Below, in pieces: positions 43,186 to 50,234 of a stretch of 64,000 nucleotides of DNA. The notes below the pieces were generated by a model. It was given only the letters and a program-made list of their open reading frames with translations, searched no databases and was not told the origin of the DNA. Source of the DNA: Gluconobacter sp. Dm-62 (GTDB lineage: Bacteria; Pseudomonadota; Alphaproteobacteria; Acetobacterales; Acetobacteraceae); NCBI RefSeq assembly GCF_018256155.1, contig NZ_JAERLY010000006.1, forward strand, positions 1 through 64,000, in the 5' to 3' direction. The position numbers and the translations under genes are program-made. Every line of letters begins with the position of its first letter. Within the stretch, counting starts at the first letter, position 1.

Positions 43186-44487
43186 ATGACGGCGCCCGGA
43201 CACAACCAGACCAAAATCCGCGTCGGAATTGACTTCGGCACCACCAACAGCGTGGTCGTGATCGCAGATGAGAACGGCAATACCCACCCTGCCCGTTTCG
43301 TCTTTACCGACCACGACACCAGCGAAACCTGCCGCACCCTGCTCTGCCTGTGGATGGATCAGGACGGACGACGCCGCGTCATGAAAGACGCGATCGGACT
43401 GGACGCCATCGAGGCCTATCTGGACGATCCGGCCGAGAGCCGTCTGATCATGTCCATGAAAACCTATCTCGCACAGGGCTCCTTTCGCGAAACACGGGTT
43501 TTCAGCAACGTCATGACGCTTGAAGCCCTGATCGCGCGCTTCCTCACGTCCCTGATGGACAAGGCCGGGCTGAACCCTTCTGATGTAAGTGCCACGATCG
43601 GCCGTCCCGTGCGGTTTGCGGGCGAACTTGCTGATGATTCGCTCGGTGTGGACCGTCTGCGCGAAAGTTTTCTGGAAGCAGGCTTTCCCGAGCCCAATAT
43701 CGTCCTCGAACCCGAAGGTGCGGGCTGGCGCTTCATGCAGCGTCTGGACCGCCCGGCGACCGTTCTCGTTGGCGATTTTGGCGGCGGCACAAGCGATTTC
43801 TCGATCATGCGCTTTGATCCGAACACCAGCCCGCGCGTCACGACGCTGGGTCATTCGGGCGTGGGCATCGCAGGCGACCAGTTCGATTACCGCATCATCA
43901 GCAACGCCGTTGCCCCGGCACTGGGCCGGGATGCGACCTATCGCGTCATGGGCGGACAGCCCCTGCCCGTCCCGGCGGAATGGTTCGCAAGCCTTGGCCG
44001 CTGGCATCGCCTGTCCCTGATGCGCACGCCCCAGACCCTGCGGGACATTGCAGACGTCGCCAAGACGTCCTCCGAGCCGGAAAAACTGCGAAGCCTGCTG
44101 CGATTGATCGAGGATCAGGAAGGCCAGAACCTCTATCGCGCGGTCGGACAGGCCAAGAGCGACCTGTCCCGTCAGGACAGCACCGTTCTGCGCTTCATCC
44201 ATCGTGATCTGAAAATCGAAGAAACCATAACCCGTGCGGATTTCGAACGCTGGATCGCCCCCGATCTGGCCCGTCTGGACGACGCCATCGAAGGCGCCAT
44301 GCATCAGGCCGGACTGGGGCCGGACGATATCGACCGGGTGTTCCTGACGGGGGGGACGTCATTCGTTCCGGCTGTCCGTAACCTGTTTGATCGCCGTTTT
44401 GGCGCGGATCGCGTGGATGGTGGATCAGAGTTCGTCTCTGTTGCTGAAGGTCTGGCCCTGATCGAACGGGAGCGCCAGCAGGCCTGA
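43186..44487 (+). CDS. Hsp70-like (YegD-type) chaperone-related ATPase
   Basis: A 433-residue actin/Hsp70-fold protein with the DnaK nucleotide-binding motifs: IDFGTTNSVVVIAD at the N-terminus, VGDFGGGTSDFSIM in the middle, and a FLTGGTSFVPAVRN adenosine motif near the C-terminus. It has only the ATPase part and lacks the substrate-binding domain and GrpE-dependent lid of DnaK, as in the YegD group. The role in this group is not settled. AGGA precedes the ATG. It stands alone between bioB and an OprB porin gene. Confidence 0.85.
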   Translation: MTAPGHNQTKIRVGIDFGTTNSVVVIADENGNTHPARFVFTDHDTSETCRTLLCLWMDQDGRRRVMKDAIGLDAIEAYLDDPAESRLIMSMKTYLAQGSFRETRVFSNVMTLEALIARFLTSLMDKAGLNPSDVSATIGRPVRFAGELADDSLGVDRLRESFLEAGFPEPNIVLEPEGAGWRFMQRLDRPATVLVGDFGGGTSDFSIMRFDPNTSPRVTTLGHSGVGIAGDQFDYRIISNAVAPALGRDATYRVMGGQPLPVPAEWFASLGRWHRLSLMRTPQTLRDIADVAKTSSEPEKLRSLLRLIEDQEGQNLYRAVGQAKSDLSRQDSTVLRFIHRDLKIEETITRADFERWIAPDLARLDDAIEGAMHQAGLGPDDIDRVFLTGGTSFVPAVRNLFDRRFGADRVDGGSEFVSVAEGLALIERERQQA

Positions 44488-44786
44488 TCAGGTCCCGGTA
44501 CAGTCAAGAAAACTCCATCGTCAGGCCGTTTCTGTTTTAAAAAAATCTGTTCAAGCTTACCCGAAGTGACGGGAGCACCTCACTCGGACAGGACAACAAA
44601 TTATACTTTTTTATTTAGTGAAGAAAATTCCGGATTATGTGATTGGGAATTTTCTTCATTAAAGACTTTATCTTTCCTTGAAACACCATAAGCATGCGCT
44701 ATGCAGCCGGTGATGTTCTGTTTTCGAGCAGCATATTTACAGTAATGCACCCTGTTCAATTATGGGGGCGGGAAAGAATACTAAAG
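44488..44786. other. AT-rich 299-base gap upstream of oprB
   Basis: No gene is visible. The region is AT-rich compared with the surrounding sequence, with T tracts (near 44606-44616) and a 13-bp inverted repeat described separately (44619-44658). Promoter-like sequence probably lies here for the OprB-type porin. Confidence 0.5.
44619..44658. repeat. Perfect 13-bp inverted repeat upstream of the OprB porin gene
   Basis: TGAAGAAAATTCC (44619-44631) and GGAATTTTCTTCA (44646-44658) are perfect inverted repeats around a 14-base spacer. They lie about 130-165 bases before the chosen start of oprB. The repeat is AT-rich, with no following T tract, so an operator or a mobile-element footprint fits better than a terminator. 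Confidence 0.7.
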
Positions 44787-46343
44787 ATGTCTCGTCAGTA
44801 TTTTTTAAGGGTTTTCCTTCAGATCAATATTCTTTCGGCTATCGGCACGACCCCTTTTGTACTTCATGCCCAGGACACGTCCCCGCCACTCCAGCAGACG
44901 CTGCCACAACCCACAGCCCGCCAGCTATCGTCTACAGGCTCGGCGATTGCTCTTCCGCCGGTCCCGAAGCCTGCCAGCCGTCCTCACCCGCCAGCACCAT
45001 CAGCCGATCATCTGGGGGCAATCTTCGATACGGAGAGCATATCCTCCCTTCTCAACCGCAATAACGATGCGCTGCGACGCAGCGATCTGACGGCCGGTTA
45101 TTACGTCCCGGCGGAAGCCTTCGGTCATATCGCACCCCAGCTCTCCCCCTATCGGAACTGGCTCGCCGAGCGCGGATTCAGCTTCGAGTTTTCCTACAAG
45201 GGCGAGGCGATGGCGAATGTCGGCGGCGGTATCAGCAAGGGCATGTCCTACGCCCATGAACTGACCTTCAACACACGCTGGGATCTGGGGCGGCTACTGG
45301 GGTTGGATGGATGGATTTTGCATGCGGTGATGATGGAGCGCGCGGGCCGTCAGGTCTCTTACGACCATGTCGGGGACCATCATATCCTTCTGAGCGAAGT
45401 CTACAGCCTCTCGGGCCATGCGGCGGCCCATCTGGCGGACATTTATCTCGAAAAAGCATTCTTCAACAATCGTCTCAATATCAATATCGGCCGTATCACG
45501 CTGACGCATACCTATGCGACCTCCGTGCTGCTCTGCACCTTCATGGTTCAGTGCTCGGCACCGCCCGCCATCAAGGCCGATGAGGGCTGGAGCGTTTATC
45601 CAAAAGCCACCTGGGGCGGCACATTGCGCTTCAAACCCACCCGCGACCTGACCCTACGCACAGGCGTCTACAGGGTCGGCGCACTGACGGAAAACCCGAG
45701 TGGCTGGGCCTGGGGCAGTGAACGCTCGACGGGCGTCATGCTGCCGATCGAACTGACCTGGGAGCCCTTTATCGGTCCAGATAACCTGCCGGGCCATTAC
45801 AAACTCGGCTTCGCCCATGATACCTCCCCTTACGCGGATCGCCTCGGGACCATACCGGCGATGTTTGCGAAAGAGGTTTTTCATGACGCCACCAAACCGC
45901 GGGACACGTTCTATATCGAGGCCGACCAGATGGTCTATCGCAAGGGCGGTCAGCACCAGATGGCGGGCGGATACATCCTTGCAGGCTATGTGCACAACAC
46001 GCCCAGCGTCTCGACGTTTTCAGATCAGGTCTATGTCGGTGCATCGCTGCTGGGCATCATCCCCCGCAGACCGTTTGACCGTTTCGGCGTGATGTATTCC
46101 TATTACCAGATGAGCCCCGCTATTACGCTCGGCCAGCGCCTGCGACAGCTCGCTGGCATGTCCATGGGCGCCTTCGTAAACGGCCCCCAGACCCATTCCG
46201 CCATTCTGGAAGCGTATTACGGCGTGCCTATCCGGCCCGGTCTCGTGGTGCAGCCGGAGTTTGAATACATGATGCGCCCGGGTCAAACCTCGGTCATCCC
46301 GAATGCGACACTGGTGGGCCTTAAGGTCCTTGGAAACCTGTAA
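44787..46343 (+). CDS. OprB-family carbohydrate-selective porin
   Basis: A 518-residue outer-membrane porin for sugar uptake. After MSRQYFLRVFLQ a signal sequence ends near HAQD. A proline-rich linker of about 60 residues (QTLPQPTARQLSS, PPVPKPASRPHPPAPS) precedes the OprB barrel, with WLAERGFSFEFSYKGEAMANVGGG and a C-terminal YGVPIRPGLVVQPEFEYMMRPG segment typical of the family. I chose the ATG at 44787 as the first with a signal peptide; an in-frame ATG at 44694 adds 31 residues. Glucose or gluconate-related uptake suits this organism, but the substrate is not shown. Confidence 0.87.
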   Translation: MSRQYFLRVFLQINILSAIGTTPFVLHAQDTSPPLQQTLPQPTARQLSSTGSAIALPPVPKPASRPHPPAPSADHLGAIFDTESISSLLNRNNDALRRSDLTAGYYVPAEAFGHIAPQLSPYRNWLAERGFSFEFSYKGEAMANVGGGISKGMSYAHELTFNTRWDLGRLLGLDGWILHAVMMERAGRQVSYDHVGDHHILLSEVYSLSGHAAAHLADIYLEKAFFNNRLNINIGRITLTHTYATSVLLCTFMVQCSAPPAIKADEGWSVYPKATWGGTLRFKPTRDLTLRTGVYRVGALTENPSGWAWGSERSTGVMLPIELTWEPFIGPDNLPGHYKLGFAHDTSPYADRLGTIPAMFAKEVFHDATKPRDTFYIEADQMVYRKGGQHQMAGGYILAGYVHNTPSVSTFSDQVYVGASLLGIIPRRPFDRFGVMYSYYQMSPAITLGQRLRQLAGMSMGAFVNGPQTHSAILEAYYGVPIRPGLVVQPEFEYMMRPGQTSVIPNATLVGLKVLGNL

Positions 46344-46491
46344 AACAAACTCACCAATAACAGATCCGTTACTTACGGTTTAACAGAAATGTTATCTTGA
46401 AATATTTAAATTACCTGTTCGTGATTTGATTATAAATATTTATTTACATAACCTCAGTACAGACAAGGACCAGTGCCAAAGGGCTTTTCAC

Positions 46492-46782
46492 ATGAAACCG
46501 TTGCTTGCTTCTTTCTTCGTTCTTGGACTTCTGGGCGGAACAGCGCTCGCGCAGGAGCCAAAGGTTGAAAATGCCGTCGCCAGCAGCGCTTCGAACGAGA
46601 AACCTCAGGTCACACAGGCGGCAGACCACAAGAACAGCGAGACCTGCAATCAGGTCTGGGTGAACACCGCCACTCATGTCTATCACGTGCAGGGCAGCTT
46701 CTGGTACGGCGCCACGTCTCATGGGACGTATATGTGCGAGGAAGACGCCAGGCGCGCAGGCAATACCCGCGGACAGTTCTGA
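46492..46782 (+). CDS. Small secreted protein with a Trp/His/Tyr/Cys-rich C-terminal motif
   Basis: A 96-residue protein with a Sec signal (MKPLLASFFVLGLLGGTALAQ, cleavage near residue 20). The mature end carries a compact conserved-looking pattern: CNQVWVNTATHVYHVQGSFW, then YGATSHGTYMCEEDARRAG, which I have seen in other small exported proteins of bacteria without a settled role. AAGGG precedes the ATG at 46492. An AT-rich stretch (46344-46480) with AATATTTAAATT separates it from oprB. Two Cys could form a disulfide. Confidence 0.7.
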   Translation: MKPLLASFFVLGLLGGTALAQEPKVENAVASSASNEKPQVTQAADHKNSETCNQVWVNTATHVYHVQGSFWYGATSHGTYMCEEDARRAGNTRGQF

Positions 46783-46842
46783 GTCTTTTTATCGAAACAG
46801 CATCAGACCCTACACAATATGGGCCAGATGCTTCAGGCCTGT

Positions 46843-47745
46843 TCAGTCGGTCGCGCCGACCCCGGACTGGTCAGCCGGGGTTCCACGCACCTGCACCGTG
46901 ACCTTTCCGGGTTCCTGCGTTTCAGCAGAGGCATCTTTGGGCGTTGACCCATTGTCTCCAGCCTGTTTTGCAGCCATCTGCTCGCTGATTTTTTCCTGCT
47001 GTCGCAGTGCCATGGCCTGTGGCTGATGTCCCGAGCCTTCAGCGGCATCAGCCGCCAGGGCAAGCGCACGACGCATCCCGCGATAATCCAGAACATCCCT
47101 GCGGCTTTTCACCACGGAAAGCGCCGCGCTGTAAGCCAGTTCCGGCTGACCCCGCAGCAGGTTCAGACGCGCCACCAGTTCCTGCCGGTCAACCGTCGCG
47201 CTGGTCTCATGAAAGATCGTCAGATCATTCACGCGCTGCGCCAGAACCGTATCCTGCCTCAGATCCGCAGCGATCAGACCCGACAGGTACAGCGCCCGTT
47301 CACGGATCCCCATATCCGAAGACTGAAGCGCACGCCCTACAGCCTGCGATGCGAATACGGTGTCATAAAGCCGGTATAGGGCGGCTGCGCGAATTACGGC
47401 CAGATCAGACGTATCGGAGAAATTGCGCAGGCTCAGCGCGGCCTCAGTCTCGCGGAGGCTTTGCAACGCCTTCTGAGGCTCGTCTTCCGCCAGTAGCACC
47501 GTCGCCAGATTGAAACCGGCTTCGTGAATAGCGCCCGCATCGTCCCGCATCAGGGCGCGGTCCATGGCCGTCCGGTACTGAGCCTCGGCCTGTGTCGCCT
47601 GACCAATCCCATAGACACTTTTGCCAGTATCCATGGCATCTTCATAAGGCTGATCAGGCTTCGGAGCCTTCGTCGCGGTCGAGGACGAGCAGCCGCCAAG
47701 CGTCAGGACCATGAGGCCCGTACAGGCCAGAAGAACGCGCTTCAT
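46843..47745 (-). CDS. Auxiliary lipoprotein of the MCE operon
   Basis: A 300-residue lipoprotein (MKRVLLACTGLMVLTLGGC, lipobox LGGC). The mature protein is mostly helical and Ala/Gln-rich, with TPR-like repeats (AGFNLATVLLAEDEPQKALQ and ELVARLNLLRGQPELAYSAAL) and an acidic C-terminal tail. It is the last gene of the minus-strand operon; its ATG overlaps the stop of the MCE gene (ATGA). Periplasmic auxiliary lipoproteins are common partners of Mla-type transporters. I cannot place it in a named family. Confidence 0.72.
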   Translation of the reverse strand: MKRVLLACTGLMVLTLGGCSSSTATKAPKPDQPYEDAMDTGKSVYGIGQATQAEAQYRTAMDRALMRDDAGAIHEAGFNLATVLLAEDEPQKALQSLRETEAALSLRNFSDTSDLAVIRAAALYRLYDTVFASQAVGRALQSSDMGIRERALYLSGLIAADLRQDTVLAQRVNDLTIFHETSATVDRQELVARLNLLRGQPELAYSAALSVVKSRRDVLDYRGMRRALALAADAAEGSGHQPQAMALRQQEKISEQMAAKQAGDNGSTPKDASAETQEPGKVTVQVRGTPADQSGVGATD

Positions 47746-48698
47746 GGCCGCACCGCCTGCGCCGGAAGACGACGCGAAGGTTCCTGTTCCGCACCTCCAC
47801 CGCCCAGCAGCCACAACCCGCGCAACTGATCCGTCAGCTTGCGCAGACTGCTCGCACTTGCTTCCGCCTGCGCCAGAAGAGCGGGAAGCTGCGCCGTGGC
47901 CGTATTGGCATGAGCCACGGTCTGCTGAACCTGCGGCATGCTCTGACGCAGACTTGCCGTCGCGGCCCGGGCATTGGCCATCGTTCCATCCACCTTCGTC
48001 ATGACGCCCCCTGCCTGTTTTTCGATGGGCCGAAGATCCGCAATGACGCCATCAAGATGGGTGAGGGCCTCGTTGGCCTTGTCCAGCACGTCATCCTTGA
48101 CCAACAGCCCACCGATCGTGCCCTGTCCCTTGCGCATGTCGGTCAGCATGTCGTTCACCTGCGCGGTAATGAGCTGGACGTTGTTCATGGCCGGGACGAG
48201 CTTGTTGCGCAGATCCGTGACGGTCTGGGTAATCACGTCCGCCGGGTTGGCCTCGACCGTCGCCTGAAGAACTGCATAGTCCCAGTCGAGCGGCTTGCCC
48301 TTGCCCCGACCCAGCTCAATGTAACTCGCACCCGCCACGATCAGCCGATGGCGAATGATGGCTGTGCTGTCCTGCCGGATGAAATTGGCGAACTGCGGGT
48401 CCAGATCCCCTTCGGCATACATGCGTCCCGTCTCATTGAGCTTGAGGCGGCGGATTTCGCCCGCATGAACCCCCATGACTTCGATGTCATTGCCGATTGC
48501 AAGCCCTGCGACCCCACTTTCGGGGAGCACGAAATGCAGTTTCTTCTCCGGGGTCAGCCACTGGCGCAGGAAACCGGCCTCTACGACGGCCACCGAGAAC
48601 ATGACGATCGCGGCAAGGACAAGCAGCCCGACCCATTCATCCGCATAGCGGTTCTGAAAGAGCGGACGGGCGGTCTCGGTCTGGCGTACGCGAAACAT
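47742..48698 (-). CDS. MCE/MlaD-domain lipid-transport protein
   Basis: A 318-residue inner-membrane protein with a single N-terminal helix (about residues 22-43) and an MCE domain (LPESGVAGLAIGNDIEVMGVHAGEIRRLKL, ATEANPADVITQTVTD region). The C-terminal 150 residues are long helices that could form a coiled-coil needle. MCE proteins bind phospholipids in Mla and related systems. The start overlaps the upstream ATPase-like gene by 3 bases and its stop overlaps the lipoprotein ATG. Confidence 0.88.
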   Translation of the reverse strand: MFRVRQTETARPLFQNRYADEWVGLLVLAAIVMFSVAVVEAGFLRQWLTPEKKLHFVLPESGVAGLAIGNDIEVMGVHAGEIRRLKLNETGRMYAEGDLDPQFANFIRQDSTAIIRHRLIVAGASYIELGRGKGKPLDWDYAVLQATVEANPADVITQTVTDLRNKLVPAMNNVQLITAQVNDMLTDMRKGQGTIGGLLVKDDVLDKANEALTHLDGVIADLRPIEKQAGGVMTKVDGTMANARAATASLRQSMPQVQQTVAHANTATAQLPALLAQAEASASSLRKLTDQLRGLWLLGGGGAEQEPSRRLPAQAVRP

Positions 48699-49417
48699 CA
48701 GGAACCTCGCATCGAAAACAGTCCGTCATCATAAAGGCGCAGGCGGATGGTGGCGTCGGACGCATAATCCCCCCACCCGCTTTCATCCGGAGCCATCCAC
48801 ACAACCGCGCATCCCCGGTCCCGCAGATCGGTCACGAGAGACAGGAACGCATCCATCAGGCTAGCCGAAGCCCCTTCCATCGGATGCTCCAGCAGCAGAA
48901 GGGCCGGCTCCCCCATCATCGCCCGCACACAGGCCGCGCGCTGACGGTCCATGGACGACAGACGACCCGGCGGAATCACCGGCAGTCCCGGCAGACCGAG
49001 CCGGACGGCAAGATGCACGGCCTGCGACTGCAATTTGTCGATCGGGGTGCGTGTATGATGCAGTTGTGGCCATAGGATGTTCATGTGCGTCCCGTACAGG
49101 TCCACCCATCCCCCCGTGACCACGACGCGCCCGATCCGCCCCCGCAGCGCATTGCTCCGCCGTTCGTCCAGATCGGCCCAGTCCAGCCCCATGCAGCGGA
49201 CATGCCCGTCACCCAGCGGAATGAGTCCGACGCACATATCCGCAAACAGGGCCGCCTGCCCCATGTCCCGACACTCGATCAGGGCACATTCGCCGGGATT
49301 GAGACGCAGGTTGTAGCGGCTCGACACCAGCCCGCTTTCATCGAACTGCGGTTTGGCGTCCAGAAGCTCCAGCCGGGCATCCAGCGAATTGGGGAAAACG
49401 TCGTCGGTTTCAGCCAT
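48698..49417 (-). CDS. ABC-ATPase-like protein of the MCE operon, with degraded catalytic motifs
   Basis: A 239-residue protein that aligns by order with MlaF-type ATPases but has lost the key residues. The Walker A position reads ALIECRDMGQAALFAD (residues 45-60), where the phosphate-loop Lys and Gly residues are gone. The Q-loop region reads GRVVVTGGW, the signature RLSSMDRQRAACVRAMM lacks LSGGQ, and the Walker B region reads LLLLEHPMEG, with Asp-Glu replaced by Glu-His. I infer it does not hydrolyse ATP. I chose the ATG at 49417 (8-base overlap with mlaE). A longer frame to 49561 is not family-like. Confidence 0.72.
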   Translation of the reverse strand: MAETDDVFPNSLDARLELLDAKPQFDESGLVSSRYNLRLNPGECALIECRDMGQAALFADMCVGLIPLGDGHVRCMGLDWADLDERRSNALRGRIGRVVVTGGWVDLYGTHMNILWPQLHHTRTPIDKLQSQAVHLAVRLGLPGLPVIPPGRLSSMDRQRAACVRAMMGEPALLLLEHPMEGASASLMDAFLSLVTDLRDRGCAVVWMAPDESGWGDYASDATIRLRLYDDGLFSMRGS

Positions 49418-50234
49418 CGAAGCACACACTGAAAACGACGTTGATGACCATGATGGAGAGCATTCCACGCGCAAACCCGCGCGGCAGCATGCTCGACAGG
49501 TCGTCCTCGGTCGTGACGTCCATGCCGGACAGGCACGAGCAGACCCCCACGGCATAACCACTGAAGATGAACTTGGCGGGGATCACGAAATAGTCGATCG
49601 GCTTCACGCTACTCACGACCTGATCCAGAAACGCCCAGATCGGCATCGTGATCGCGTCCTCGACCCGGCAGACCGCATAGCCAACCAGCAGGGCCGTCAT
49701 GCTGAAAATGACGCCAAGCGTGAAACCGCTGATCGTCATGGCCAGGCTACGCGGCACCAGGAACGAAATGAACGGATCGACCCCCATCCCGGTCATGGCG
49801 CGCATCTGGCCACCCGTCGTGAGCGTGCCAAGCTCGGTGAGCATCAGCATCCCCGAGCGGCCCAGCAGGATCACCCCCACCAGAACCGGCGCGATCTCAC
49901 GCACCAGAACCGTGGAGAGGATGGAGCCGGTCATCTGCGCCATGCCCGCGAAACCGAGCCAATAGACGGTCTGCGCCACGATGCCGAAACCCGTCAGCGC
50001 GGCCGTCACCAGTGTGCTTAAAATACCGCCGCCCACGGCCTGATGCAGGGACGCCCAGAACTCGATCCGGACCGTCCGCCGCCAGGTCGTCAGGCGCGTC
50101 GCCTCGCGCATGATCCCCCAACCCGCACCGATCATCATCAGCGTAAAGCGCATCTGCGTGCGGGAAAAATACCCCAGATGCACCAGCATGCTCCGGACCA
50201 TCGTGATCCGGTCTAGGTTGCGCAGCCCTCTCAT
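49410..50234 (-). CDS. MlaE-family permease of the MCE operon
   Basis: A 274-residue inner-membrane permease with about five or six helices. MlaE features are the cytoplasmic motif ELGTLTTGGQMRAMTGMGVDP near residues 130-150 and the FISFLVPRSLAMTISGF segment. MlaE pairs with an MlaF ATPase and an MCE protein to move lipids between membranes. Its ATG overlaps the stop of the upstream cyclase-like gene (ATGA), and its stop overlaps the ATPase-like gene. The direction of lipid movement cannot be read from sequence. Confidence 0.9.
   Translation of the reverse strand: MRGLRNLDRITMVRSMLVHLGYFSRTQMRFTLMMIGAGWGIMREATRLTTWRRTVRIEFWASLHQAVGGGILSTLVTAALTGFGIVAQTVYWLGFAGMAQMTGSILSTVLVREIAPVLVGVILLGRSGMLMLTELGTLTTGGQMRAMTGMGVDPFISFLVPRSLAMTISGFTLGVIFSMTALLVGYAVCRVEDAITMPIWAFLDQVVSSVKPIDYFVIPAKFIFSGYAVGVCSCLSGMDVTTEDDLSSMLPRGFARGMLSIMVINVVFSVCFDG

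Noticed and set aside
42409-44304. A 631-codon minus-strand open frame over bioB and the Hsp70-like gene
   Set aside because: Both genes on the plus strand have clear family motifs, and the minus-strand product is repetitive and unlike any protein I know.
44571-44660. Treating the AT-rich inverted repeat as the Hsp70-gene terminator
   Set aside because: There is no GC-rich stem or following T run on the plus strand; it is better kept as an unexplained repeat.
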